DNA from: Bacillota bacterium
Lineage (GTDB): Bacteria; Bacillota; Clostridia; DSM-8532
NCBI GenBank assembly: GCA_023410885.1
Contig: JAEYPI010000028.1
Location: 1 to 14,118, forward strand
Length of the DNA: 14,118 nucleotides
Direction of reading: 5' to 3'
Program-made: the position numbers and the translations under genes
Notes under the pieces: model-generated
Seen by the model: the letters and a program-made list of their open reading frames with translations, nothing else
Database searches by the model: none
Told to the model about the DNA's origin: nothing
Shown here: positions 6,476 to 13,718 of the stretch, in pieces
How the letters are laid out: every line of letters begins with the position of its first letter
How positions within the stretch are numbered: the stretch's first letter is position 1

Positions 6476-7296
6476 AACAATCCACCCCCTGCATCTTCCC
6501 TGTCAGTCTGGGACATCAATGTCATACTGATCAGAATGAGCAGCATCATGACAACAGAAATGGCCGAGCCGAAATTCCAGTCATAAACCCTCATGAACTG
6601 ATCCTCTATCAAGTTACCAATCAGCATGTACTGACTTCCACCCAAAAGATTTGAAATAATAAAGGTCGTCAAAGCCGGCATAAACACCATTGTTATACCC
6701 GACACCACACCCGGAAAACTCAGGGGCAAGGTAATTTTCCTGAATACAGTAAAGCCATTGGAACCTAAATCCTCCGCCGCTTCTATCACACTTTTATCAA
6801 TCTTGCTCATGACCGAGAAAATAGGAAGCACCATAAAGGGTAGGAAGTTATACACCATGCCTAATATAACCGCCGGATCCGTATATAGGATATTCAGCTG
6901 CGGAAGGCCTAAAGCATCCAGCAGCAAGTTGATAACGCCTTTTTTATCAAGCAGAGTCATCCAGGAATAGGTACGCAGAAGGAAGTTCATCCACATGGGA
7001 ATGACAAAGAGCAGCACCAGCGTGCTCTTTTTGCTCATATCACGCCCTGACAATATCATTGCTATGGGATAGCCAAGAAAAAGGCATATGGCTGTACTTT
7101 TAACCGCAAGCTCAATCGAACGCCACAGCACTTTCATGTAAATAGGCTGCATGAATTTCTTAAAATTTGCAAAGCTGAAAACCGTGCCCGTTGGTGTTGT
7201 GACAGTAACAGAGTAGTACAGCACCAGCACAAGGGGAACAAGTATGAAAATCAGCATCCACACGAGGTATGGGTATGAAGTCCAACCTTTTTTCAT
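6472..7296 (-). CDS. potB: Spermidine/putrescine ABC transporter permease PotB
   Basis: A 274-residue permease with six predicted membrane segments (about 10-30, 65-85, 92-110, 140-165, 198-218 and 248-265). The EAA loop EAAEDLGSNGFTVFRKITLP lies at residues 172-191, followed by PGVVSG. The segment RTYSWMTLLDKKGVIN (about 108-123) is typical of PotB. It forms the transmembrane channel with PotC and is energised by PotA. ATG at 7296 has only a weak GTGAG-type ribosome binding site, which is unusual in this operon. The 63-bp gap after potA contains a duplicated 10-bp motif (see the 7302-7367 entry). Confidence 0.94.
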   Translation of the reverse strand: MKKGWTSYPYLVWMLIFILVPLVLVLYYSVTVTTPTGTVFSFANFKKFMQPIYMKVLWRSIELAVKSTAICLFLGYPIAMILSGRDMSKKSTLVLLFVIPMWMNFLLRTYSWMTLLDKKGVINLLLDALGLPQLNILYTDPAVILGMVYNFLPFMVLPIFSVMSKIDKSVIEAAEDLGSNGFTVFRKITLPLSFPGVVSGITMVFMPALTTFIISNLLGGSQYMLIGNLIEDQFMRVYDWNFGSAISVVMMLLILISMTLMSQTDREDAGGGLF

Positions 7297-7301
7297 ATCT
7301 C

Positions 7302-7367
7302 ACTCACTTCCACTAAATAAAAGTAATTAAACAAACCGAGGAAAGCGTGTTTACGGAACTCACTTCC
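7302..7367 (-). repeat. 10-bp direct repeat flanking the potA-potB junction
   Basis: GGAAGTGAGT (minus strand) occurs at 7358-7367, where it includes the potA stop codon, and again at 7302-7311, just upstream of potB. The period is 56 bp. The second copy supplies the weak potB ribosome binding region. It is probably a small local duplication, though chance is possible. Confidence 0.4.
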
Positions 7368-8397
7368 TCATAATTTGTATATCGGAGGGCTGAATCTTCA
7401 GTCCTACTTTTGAATCCACCGGTTCCATGGAGGTGCTGTGGACAATCCAGTTAAAGTCATTTTCGTCAGCCACCTGCATTTCAAAGTGAACGCCTTTAAA
7501 GATAACGGAGCGAACAACACCTTGAAGAAGGCTCTCATCATCCTTCATCAGCCGAATATCCTCAGGACGAACCACAACATCTACCGGCTCATTCTGACCA
7601 AAGCCTTTATCCACACAGTCAAAATCATGACCGGCAAACTCTACTTTGTAATCCTGGAGCATGATACCGTCAATGATATTACTTTCACCGATAAAATCAG
7701 CTACAAATGCATTACAGGGCTCATTATAGATGTCCTGTGGTGTTCCTATCTGCTGAATAGCACCCTGTTTCATGACAACAATGGTGTCGGACATGGTGAG
7801 CGCTTCCTCCTGATCATGGGTGACATAGATAAAGGTAATACCCAAGCGCTTCTGCATATTCTTCAGTTCGAGCTGCATTTCTTTACGCAGCTTAAGATCA
7901 AGAGCGCCCAAGGGCTCGTCCAAAAGCAGCACCTCCGGCTCATTAACCAAAGCACGCGCAATGGCGATACGTTGCTGCTGGCCACCGCTTAAGGAATCCA
8001 CTGATCGCTTCTCAAAGCCCTCCAGGTTAACCATGGAGAGCATATATTTTACCTTTTCCTTTATAATCCCTTTGTCCATTTTCTTGATCTTCAGACCAAA
8101 GGCGATATTATCAAATACGTTCATATGTGGGAAAAGGGCATATTTTTGAAACACCGTGTTGACCTTCCGTTTATAGGGAGGAACTTGGGTCATGTCGGCA
8201 CCATCAAAGAGAACCTTACCGGAAGTAGGGGTCTCAAAGCCACCAATGAGTCGCAGGGTGGTCGTCTTACCACAGCCACTGGGTCCTAGCAGCGTAATAA
8301 ATTCATTTTGGCGGATATAAAGGTTAATCCCCTTTAATACCTCTACATCGTTGTATTCCTTGGTCAAATCCACTAATTCAATTATGTGCTTCGCCAT
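7360..8397 (-). CDS. potA: Spermidine/putrescine ABC transporter ATP-binding protein
   Basis: A 345-residue ABC ATPase. Walker A GPSGCGKTT is at 38-46, the Q-loop Gln at 84 (TVFQKYALFP), signature LSGGQQQR at 136-143, Walker B VLLLDEP at 156-162 and the switch His at 194 (YVTHDQEEAL). The C-terminal 100 residues (VDVVVRPEDIRLM, then the last beta-rich segment) form the TOBE regulatory domain of PotA/MalK-type ATPases. It energises polyamine import through PotB/PotC at the cytoplasmic face. The reading frame stays open upstream to 8481, but ATG at 8397 begins MAKHIIELVDLTKEY. It is the only start with a good ribosome binding site (AGGAGT, complement of 8405-8410, 7 nt spacing) and avoids overlap with the regulator gene. 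The gene lies 28 bp downstream of the XRE-cupin gene. Confidence 0.95.
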   Translation of the reverse strand: MAKHIIELVDLTKEYNDVEVLKGINLYIRQNEFITLLGPSGCGKTTTLRLIGGFETPTSGKVLFDGADMTQVPPYKRKVNTVFQKYALFPHMNVFDNIAFGLKIKKMDKGIIKEKVKYMLSMVNLEGFEKRSVDSLSGGQQQRIAIARALVNEPEVLLLDEPLGALDLKLRKEMQLELKNMQKRLGITFIYVTHDQEEALTMSDTIVVMKQGAIQQIGTPQDIYNEPCNAFVADFIGESNIIDGIMLQDYKVEFAGHDFDCVDKGFGQNEPVDVVVRPEDIRLMKDDESLLQGVVRSVIFKGVHFEMQVADENDFNWIVHSTSMEPVDSKVGLKIQPSDIQIMRK

Positions 8398-8425
8398 CTC
8401 GCTTACTCCTGTCCCATCGATACTT

Positions 8426-8965
8426 CTAAAAACTTGGAGGTGTGGATACCCAGAGGATCTTGGCCTGGGTCTTTCCCCCATTTGATATATAATGGACGAC
8501 CGTTGGCTTGAAATAAAAGCTTTCGTCCTTCTTTACCTTGTACTTTCTGTTCCCCAAATGGATCGAAATACTGCCGGAGAGTACATACCCAAATTCTTCT
8601 CCCTCATGGGGATCATCCACTTCTGCGCTTCCGCCGGGTGCAAGAGTTAAGAGTATGGGCTCCATGCGGTTTTTCTGGGAATCGGGCACAATCCAACTGA
8701 TTTCATAGTTTAAGTCCTTATTTTCTTTGACGAATATGTCGTCCTTCCTAAACACGATCTTTTCATCCACAATCTCGTTGAAAAAATCCTTAATGTTGGT
8801 CCCTAGGCATTGGAGCAGATCCATCAGCGTAGCGATGGAAGGAGAAGTAAGATCTCGTTCAATCTGTGAGATAAATCCCTTCGAAAGCTCACTCCTGTTG
8901 GCAAGCTCCTCCTGCGTCAGGCCGTTTTTAATTCTGAGCATCTTTATTTTGTTACCGATTTTCAT
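8426..8965 (-). CDS. XRE-family HTH regulator with C-terminal cupin (PuuR-like)
   Basis: A 179-residue regulator. Residues 6-60 form an XRE/Cro-type HTH (LRIKNGLTQEELANRSELSK, then ISQIERDLTSPS). Residues about 100-175 form a cupin_2 sensor domain (PHEGEEFGYVLSG at 119-131, FKPTVVHY at 152-159). This architecture is that of PuuR and of the regulators that often precede potABCD in Firmicutes. Its position as first gene of the operon, 28 bp before potA, strongly suggests control of polyamine uptake. An in-frame start at 9064 would add 33 residues, but that codon sits in the -35 box of the promoter. ATG at 8965, with AAGGGG (complement of 8972-8977) 6 nt upstream, is therefore the start. Metal binding by H120, E124 and H158 is plausible but unproven, and a polyamine effector is inferred. 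Confidence 0.93.
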   Translation of the reverse strand: MKIGNKIKMLRIKNGLTQEELANRSELSKGFISQIERDLTSPSIATLMDLLQCLGTNIKDFFNEIVDEKIVFRKDDIFVKENKDLNYEISWIVPDSQKNRMEPILLTLAPGGSAEVDDPHEGEEFGYVLSGSISIHLGNRKYKVKKDESFYFKPTVVHYISNGGKTQAKILWVSTPPSF

Positions 8966-9002
8966 ATAAAACCCCTTTCGCAGTTTTAACAAATTAAACA
9001 TT

Positions 9003-9064
9003 TTGTTTAGATATACTAAACAATAAAACAATTTATTATAAACACAGTCTAAAGGTGTTGTCAA
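9003..9064 (-). promoter_or_regulatory. Consensus sigma-A promoter and operator of the regulator-potABCD operon
   Basis: On the minus strand TTGACA (9059-9064) and TATAAT (9035-9040) are both perfect consensus with an 18-bp spacer. Just downstream of the predicted transcription start lies the perfect inverted repeat TTGTTTAG (9003-9010) / CTAAACAA (9016-9023), with a 5-bp spacer; another TAAACA lies at 8995-9000. This position fits repression by the adjacent XRE-cupin protein. A consensus promoter paired with a downstream operator suggests strong, switchable expression. Confidence 0.85.
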
Positions 9065-9343
9065 TTAAAAAAATTGGAGAAAAAAGCAGCTTAGAAAAGA
9101 TAACCAAATCTGCCTGTGGTCAGATTCCTTCGTCCATGAAATATAAGCTTTTTCTTATAGTTTTACTCCAGATGTCTTAAATGAAATAACTTATAAGCGC
9201 CTGCATCCTTGAGACAAGTATTAATATGAACTGAAAGAAAATTGTTTTATTGGCCGAGGCTTGTTGTATGCTTCTTAGGGAACGTACCCTGAAAGCAGAG
9301 GGGTTCATATTATATAGTAAGATTTTCTCTCCGGAATAGCCTC
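9065..9343. other. Intergenic region between the pot operon promoter and the lone hydrolase
   Basis: About 280 bp hold no convincing gene. The stretch contains the diverged repeat copy at 9244-9271 and an AT-rich segment with TATAGT just before the hydrolase start, but no clear -35 partner. The region is compatible with divergent transcription from the pot promoter and a hydrolase promoter. Confidence 0.5.
9244..9271 (-). repeat. Diverged inverted copy of the 31-bp repeat at 4373-4449
   Basis: The reverse complement reads GCAT-ACAACAAGCCTCG-gCC-aaTAAAa. Compared with the 31-bp repeat it lacks CGC after GCAT and has a few substitutions, with a 13-bp uninterrupted core match (ACAACAAGCCTCG). 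It lies in a second intergenic region about 4.8 kb away and in the opposite orientation, supporting a dispersed repeat family. Confidence 0.55.
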
Positions 9344-10027
9344 ATGAATGCAAATATTCTGATTATACTTGCGGCAGGGATCAATACCAATGCATCGAGA
9401 AACATTTTCAAGGATCTCAAGGAAGAGCTGGAAAAAAGATATGCTCGGCGGGGCAGATCTGTTACATTTATAGAGGTTTTTCCCCTGGGTGAAGTGAAGA
9501 ATACTACTATTATAAGGCAGATATTGGAGGTTGGGGTGCATATGCACAGGGGAACCGGAGGAATAGAAGTGGTCAGAGCCGTTCAGAAAAATCTGAAAAG
9601 GATATCCAAAATTATTTTAATTGGCCACAGCGGAGGTGGCCAGGCTGTCGGTGATGCCCTCATCACCCTGGAGAGGAAAGGTATCTCCATTCATCATGTG
9701 GTTCAGATTGGAGCACCTTCAGAACCAGTAAATAAAAAATACGTTCATAAGGTTACAAGGGTGCAGACAAAGACCGACTTTGTCTCAAAGAAGGTTTACA
9801 TGGGGACAGAAGTAATTCCCCACAGTATCAACCCTTTATCAGGATTATTATCGTCTGCAAATAGCATGTCTGTCGGGAGAATGCCGGAAATCCGGTATGT
9901 TGAGCTTAATATTGAAGGGCAGCCCTGGGGCGGGCATTCGGCCTATTTCAGAAGAGATCTGAAAAACAGGTACGGAATTGACAATGTCACTGAAACCGTT
10001 AATGCTTTCTGGGACAAAATTAAATAA
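9344..10027 (+). CDS. Small alpha/beta-hydrolase, lipase/esterase-like
   Basis: A 227-residue cytosolic protein without signal peptide. It opens with a hydrophobic beta-strand (ILIILAAG) and has the nucleophile elbow G94-H95-S96-G97-G98 preceded by a hydrophobic strand (SKIILIGHSGGG). This is the GxSxG motif of alpha/beta hydrolases. D145 (QTKTDFVS) after a strand-like segment and H208 (PWGGHSAYF) near the C-terminus complete a plausible Ser-Asp-His triad. It resembles triacylglycerol-lipase-like or uncharacterised alpha/beta hydrolases; the substrate cannot be inferred. No in-frame ATG, GTG or TTG occurs between the upstream stop at 9290 and ATG 9344. The ribosome binding site is weak (GGA at 9333-9335). 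It is a stand-alone gene between two unrelated units, with the LacI-type promoter following. Confidence 0.82.
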   Translation: MNANILIILAAGINTNASRNIFKDLKEELEKRYARRGRSVTFIEVFPLGEVKNTTIIRQILEVGVHMHRGTGGIEVVRAVQKNLKRISKIILIGHSGGGQAVGDALITLERKGISIHHVVQIGAPSEPVNKKYVHKVTRVQTKTDFVSKKVYMGTEVIPHSINPLSGLLSSANSMSVGRMPEIRYVELNIEGQPWGGHSAYFRRDLKNRYGIDNVTETVNAFWDKIK

Positions 10028-10101
10028 TAGTCCCCTAGATACATCGTCACGGGTGTCCCCAAAGATGTTCAAGATTTGCATTGATTTTCATTAACGCTGA
10101 G

Positions 10102-10148
10102 TTTACATGACTTTAAAAATATGCTAAAATTGAACAAAGGACGGTGAT
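10102..10148 (+). promoter_or_regulatory. Promoter and extended Shine-Dalgarno of the LacI-type gene
   Basis: TTTACA (10102-10107) and TAAAAT (10125-10130) are spaced 17 bp apart. The -10 is extended by TGC (ATGCTAAAAT). AAAGGAcGGTGAT (10136-10148) is almost the complete anti-Shine-Dalgarno complement with one extra C, 7 nt before ATG 10156. This decides that start over the GTG at 10144, which lies inside the ribosome binding site. Confidence 0.8.
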
Positions 10149-10155
10149 TAATTAC

Positions 10156-11208
10156 ATGGCTAGCATCAAAGACATTGCCCGTATTGCAGGCACATCTCCC
10201 GCTACTGTTTCAAGAGCTTTTCGCGAAGACTCCAACATTAGCGATGCCACTAGACAGCAGATTCTCGCCATTGCAGCGGAGCTGAATTACCAGCCTAAAC
10301 AGTACAAAGCACGGAGCACTAATGGTCTTCGAGGCTCTTTAGCAGGCATTATCATATCCTGCAAGAATTACCCCTGGGCTAACCGGATTATTAACGGTAT
10401 CAGCAGCGTTATGGATGAAGAACATATAACGCCAATCTTCACTAATACAGGAGAAGATCCTTATCAAGACGTGGTCTGTATCGATAAACTTCGCGATATC
10501 GTCAGCGGTATTATTGTGGTACCCTCAACTGAGCTCAATGATTACAACACTCAGTTCTTGGAGAGTATCAACCGTACTATTCCTGTGGTTACATTGATTC
10601 GTAATACCGGCATTTCGCATATCGACAGTGTACGCATCGACAGTTATAAAACCACTTATGATGCAGTAAACATTTTGATTGACAATGGCCATCAGCACAT
10701 TGCTATTATCAACGGACCCATGGTAATCAAACCTAATCAGGATCGACTTGCCGCCTATACCGAAGCCCTTCGTAAACGCGGGATTCCTATCCGAAATGAA
10801 TATATCTGCTATGGGGATTTCAACGAAGATAGCGCTAAGCAGCTTACTATACGTTTGCTAACGGAGCAACCCGAAGTCACCGCCATTTTCTCCTCAAACA
10901 CCGCCATCACCAGAGGTTGCTTGATGGCATTGGATGAACTCTCACTACATACCCCTGAGGATATTGCCTTTATTTCTTATGGAGACGACTTCTCCTTTTC
11001 TCTGAAGGGATTCCGTCTTACTGTGATTTCAGATCCCGACTATGCTATTGGGCAACGGGTGGCCAAGCTGCTGCTAAGCCGTATGCGACAATATAAATAT
11101 ACGAAAAACAAGCTGCCGCAACGCATAGTTGTCACACCCGAACTCATCTTAAGAGGTTCGGAGGTTTATCCCAAAAACCGTTTAATACTAAAGGACAATG
11201 TACTCTAA
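10156..11208 (+). CDS. LacI-family transcriptional regulator
   Basis: A 350-residue regulator. The N-terminal LacI HTH reads ASIKDIARIAGTSPATVSRA (residues 2-21) and continues through SDATRQQILAIAAELNYQP. A hinge-like segment (about 50-60) is followed by a periplasmic-binding-protein-type effector domain (LAGIIISC at about 62, VSGIIVVPST, GHQHIAIINGP, TAIFSSN, EDIAFISYGDD). Such proteins repress or activate sugar genes on binding a sugar or sugar phosphate. The gene converges with a sulfatase gene and the two share a bidirectional terminator. That neighbourhood suggests regulation of sulfated or other carbohydrate use, but the target operators and effector are unknown. ATG 10156 was chosen over GTG 10144 because of the ribosome binding site. 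Confidence 0.93.
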   Translation: MASIKDIARIAGTSPATVSRAFREDSNISDATRQQILAIAAELNYQPKQYKARSTNGLRGSLAGIIISCKNYPWANRIINGISSVMDEEHITPIFTNTGEDPYQDVVCIDKLRDIVSGIIVVPSTELNDYNTQFLESINRTIPVVTLIRNTGISHIDSVRIDSYKTTYDAVNILIDNGHQHIAIINGPMVIKPNQDRLAAYTEALRKRGIPIRNEYICYGDFNEDSAKQLTIRLLTEQPEVTAIFSSNTAITRGCLMALDELSLHTPEDIAFISYGDDFSFSLKGFRLTVISDPDYAIGQRVAKLLLSRMRQYKYTKNKLPQRIVVTPELILRGSEVYPKNRLILKDNVL

Positions 11209-11226
11209 TACAAATCTGATTAAGAT

Positions 11227-11276
11227 ATGAAAATCCGAGGTTTTCCCTCGGATTTTCATGTAATTTATGTCTTTTT
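11227..11276. terminator. Bidirectional terminator between the LacI-type gene and the sulfatase gene
   Basis: A perfect 14-bp stem (11227-11240 with 11246-11259; arm ATGAAAATCCGAGG) with a 5-nt loop lies 18 bp after the LacI-type stop. A run of six T at 11271-11276 lies a little beyond it in the rightward direction. Leftward, the TCTTAAT after the stem is weaker. It serves both converging genes; the sulfatase stop lies about 69 bp to its right. Confidence 0.8.
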
Positions 11277-11327
11277 TCTGCTTATGTTTAACAGGAAAGA
11301 GCCATAAAAGACTCTTTCCTGCCTATC

Positions 11328-12749
11328 TTAGTCAATATCAGAATATTGTTTGGGAAGCTCAGTACCAAAAGGATAAATTTCAGGCGCTTCTTCACCCGCG
11401 CGAACCATGCATTGGCAGAGAATTTCAGCAAGCTTAGCTCTTTCCTCCCTATATTCCGGAGCGTTAACCAGATTGTTTTTCTCATTCGGATCTGCTTCCA
11501 AATCAAACAGGTATTGTTCAATGTAACTATCACTGCCCGGCTTGGTTCTTGATAGCATCTTATAAAAGCCTTCGGTGGTGAAATGGGCATCCATGCGTAA
11601 AAGCGGCTGAACATGCGGTGCATGTACGCTATACTTCCATTTTTTTGTCCGGATACCGCGTCCAAGCTCTGTTTCGCTAATATGATAGAAGATGACGTCG
11701 CCGAAGCTGCAATTGTCATCAAGGGCATCCTGCAGAGGCTCATATATCATATCTTCAGGAACTTCGACATCGGCAAGCTTTAATATGGTAGTTGGAAGCT
11801 GTATACTGCTCACGAGCTTGTCGCTTCGAATACCGCCCTTAAAGGGTCCACCCTGTATAACTAACGGAATGCGTAGACAGCTATCAAAAACGTTGCGCTT
11901 ATACTCGCCTTCCTGTGTTTTAAAATGGCAACCATGATCGCTGGTATAGATGATAACCGTATCATCGTAGATCCCTTTTTCCTTAAGGGTTGCTATCAAT
12001 TTTCCAAGATTATCATCAAGCTTTCGGCACTGACCTAAATAATCAGGGTAGTTTTCCTTCCAGTCGCCCTCATATTTTCCATCCAGTAAATCCTGTGGCA
12101 CCTCATAGTCCTTAAACCGTTCTTTTGATCCATCCGGCCCCTCATATCTGTCCGTATCATTCTGCTGATGAGGCTCTATATGGGATAAAAACATGAAAAA
12201 CGGCGCATCCGATTTCTTGTTTTGTATGTAGTGGATGGCATAATCCGTAATACAATCGGTTCTGTAGCCTGTAAAATCCACACGGTTACCTTCTTTGTCA
12301 AATACATATCCGTCATAACCATGAGATGTCAGCTCCAGTGCTTCCGAAACCATCACATAATCTTTATATCCCCCCATACGCTCCTGAGGTATAGGCTTTT
12401 TAACCAATACAACATTCTCTTTAAAATTACATGCAAGATGCCACTTCCCTACATAAGCAGTCTCATAGCCTGCTTTATTAAGCTCCTTGGCAATAGTGTT
12501 CTCATCAATCTTTAAACCTATTTCGTTTACATAGCTGCCAGTCATGTTGGGATATTTTCCGGTTTGCAGGCAGGCACGTGCTGGTCCGCAGACAGGCTGA
12601 CAGGTATAGGCCTGCTCAAACAAAACACCTTCCTTTGCCATCTCGTCAAGTACCGGAGAAACATCCAGTTTCTGGCCATAGCACCCAAGTGTGTCCGCTC
12701 TTTGCTGGTCACTTAAATAGACAATAATATTTTTCCTTTTTTGTTCCAT
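11328..12749 (-). CDS. Type I (formylglycine-dependent) sulfatase
   Basis: A 473-residue sulfatase-family enzyme without signal peptide, predicted to hydrolyse sulfate esters (or phosphate or phosphonate esters in some members). The active-site motif VCGPARACLQTGK (53-65) places the formylglycine precursor Cys at C54, with R58 four residues on. Metal ligands are SDQQ (D14-Q15) and SDHG (D271-H272). The conserved GKWHL (101-105), H190 and H194 complete the usual set, so the enzyme looks intact. The Cys form of the motif needs a maturation enzyme (anaerobic anSME or FGE), none of which lies in this window; the radical SAM protein at 2459-3328 is of another family. ATG 12749 follows GGGGGGATC. 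Substrate unknown; the carbohydrate context comes from the LacI-type neighbour and nearby esterase. A phosphonate or choline-sulfate role cannot be excluded. Confidence 0.93.
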   Translation of the reverse strand: MEQKRKNIIVYLSDQQRADTLGCYGQKLDVSPVLDEMAKEGVLFEQAYTCQPVCGPARACLQTGKYPNMTGSYVNEIGLKIDENTIAKELNKAGYETAYVGKWHLACNFKENVVLVKKPIPQERMGGYKDYVMVSEALELTSHGYDGYVFDKEGNRVDFTGYRTDCITDYAIHYIQNKKSDAPFFMFLSHIEPHQQNDTDRYEGPDGSKERFKDYEVPQDLLDGKYEGDWKENYPDYLGQCRKLDDNLGKLIATLKEKGIYDDTVIIYTSDHGCHFKTQEGEYKRNVFDSCLRIPLVIQGGPFKGGIRSDKLVSSIQLPTTILKLADVEVPEDMIYEPLQDALDDNCSFGDVIFYHISETELGRGIRTKKWKYSVHAPHVQPLLRMDAHFTTEGFYKMLSRTKPGSDSYIEQYLFDLEADPNEKNNLVNAPEYREERAKLAEILCQCMVRAGEEAPEIYPFGTELPKQYSDID

Positions 12750-13055
12750 AATGATCCCCCCATATTAATAGATATATTTTACTCATGAGAAATTTGACGA
12801 GGCGATTTACTGCCCGTTAATTTATACTGCTCAATAATATATTCTTACATAAAGATTACCACATTACCGAATTTAAACCTTGTAATGTTGATCTGCTATG
12901 ATAAGAATTACATTTTTTTCATTGACACATCCTCCATTTGGTTTAGTACAATACTTATCCAATAGCAAGGGTTTAGTCCAAAAACATACACAAATCATTC
13001 TTAAAATACAACCATTAAATTGTATGAAGTGTAGAAAAATCATTTCTATATTTCT

Positions 13056-13085
13056 AATTTACAGTCCTTTTATACTTGGCGTCAA
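13056..13085 (-). promoter_or_regulatory. Candidate leftward promoter for the sulfatase gene
   Basis: On the minus strand TTGACG (13080-13085) and TAAATT (13056-13061) have an 18-bp spacer. This would give a leader of about 300 nt to the sulfatase start. It is only moderately consensus-like; a promoter nearer to 12830 (TATAAA at about 12830-12835) is an alternative with a poor -35. Confidence 0.35.
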
Positions 13086-13089
13086 GTTT

Positions 13090-13170
13090 GCAAATCCCGC
13101 TACTTTTCATAATTTTCATAGATTTTCATCTTTTCGCATTCATCTATCTACTCACATAGGATTTGCGCAA
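13090..13170. promoter_or_regulatory. Inverted repeat with phased TTTTCAT repeats
   Basis: GCAAATCC (13090-13097) and GGATTTGC (13159-13166) are perfect inverted copies. Between them TTTTCAT occurs at 13104-13110, 13113-13119 and 13123-13129, about one helical turn apart. The right arm overlaps the palindrome TTGCGCAA (13163-13170). The block lies immediately upstream of the candidate sulfatase promoter, where an activator or UP-element-like site would sit. Function inferred. Confidence 0.4.
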
Positions 13171-13220
13171 CCAAGAAATTATCATTATTATAGAGCAATA
13201 TAAAAGGAAATAGAAAGCTT

Positions 13221-13661
13221 TTACGTGCCAGAAGCGTTTCGGCAATGACGTGGCGAGGGCTTAATCATGATCACATCTTTGATAGAAGTATCTCTAATAC
13301 CATTATTCTCCTCGACATAACATAACCCATCTGTTTCCATATAGCCAATATCAAAACGAGCTATTCTTTTAACTATTAACGGCCATTCGGCATCAGTCAT
13401 TAAGCAGTTAGAGAATTTACTTATGTAGTTCGCGCTTTCACGAGAAATGCCACATGACCCCGCTGTAATATCAGCGTTTATGCCCACTTCAAGCGAAAAT
13501 ATTTTGTTAGCAATGCTTTCGGTTTCATACCATTCGACTGGATGGCTGTAAAAAGCTTTATTTGACCTGCCAATAATAAGATAAGGGTATTTAGGAATTT
13601 CAGAAACTACATTGTCTTTATTATTAAAAAGGACATCCGAAGTGTAACTTGGATTTAACAA
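13221..13661 (-). CDS. Unrecognised protein, possibly a truncated remnant
   Basis: An open frame of 146 codons plus stop. I do not recognise the family. The sequence looks like a folded soluble protein of mixed composition (PKYPYLIIGRSNKAFYSHP near 24-42; TAGSCGISRESANYISKF near 66-83; IARFDIGYMETDGLCYVEE near 100-118). There is no signal peptide or membrane segment. The only start near the beginning is a TTG at 13661 with no ribosome binding site; a TAA lies four codons upstream in frame, so no longer N-terminus exists here. The first residues lie within an inverted repeat (GGACATCC, 13631-13638 / GGATGTCC, 13679-13686). This suggests the 5' end was lost or rearranged. It could equally be a small hypothetical gene expressed from the hydrolase transcript 57 bp upstream. 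Confidence 0.4.
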   Translation of the reverse strand: MLNPSYTSDVLFNNKDNVVSEIPKYPYLIIGRSNKAFYSHPVEWYETESIANKIFSLEVGINADITAGSCGISRESANYISKFSNCLMTDAEWPLIVKRIARFDIGYMETDGLCYVEENNGIRDTSIKDVIMIKPSPRHCRNASGT

Positions 13662-13718
13662 GAAACCAAATTAAACAAGGATGTCCAAATACCTAGATGA
13701 AACTGGCCCAATTGCTTT

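Larger units (their letters stand above)
12750..13220. other. 471-bp non-coding region upstream of the sulfatase
   Basis: No convincing gene is present. A plus-strand ORF at 12898-13203 lacks a ribosome binding site and resembles no family. The stretch holds a candidate leftward promoter (13056-13085), helix-phased short repeats and an inverted repeat (13090-13170). A rightward TTGACA (12922-12927) with TACAAT (12947-12952) is spaced 19 bp and has no obvious gene to serve. It is AT-rich overall. Confidence 0.55.

Noticed and set aside
7438..7992. Long plus-strand ORF of 184 codons opposite potA
   Set aside because: It lies entirely antisense to a well-supported ABC ATPase and has no family signature.
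8398..8481. N-terminal extension of PotA by 28 residues
   Set aside because: It overlaps the upstream regulator gene, is Pro/Arg-rich unlike the family, and the strong ribosome binding site points to ATG 8397.
8966..9064. N-terminal extension of the XRE-cupin regulator by 33 residues
   Set aside because: It would be translated from within the consensus promoter; ATG 8965 has a good ribosome binding site and the normal HTH start.
11288..11743. Minus-strand ORF of 151 codons overlapping the sulfatase C-terminus
   Set aside because: It is in another frame of the intact sulfatase gene and runs through the shared intergenic region.
12898..13203. Plus-strand ORF of 101 codons upstream of the sulfatase
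   Set aside because: No ribosome binding site, low-complexity composition resembling translated AT-rich DNA, no recognisable family, and it overlaps the regulatory-looking repeats.
13631..13686. Insertion-sequence ends (GGACATCC inverted repeat)
   Set aside because: Arms are 8 bp with only 40 bp between, no transposase is recognisable and no target duplication is seen.
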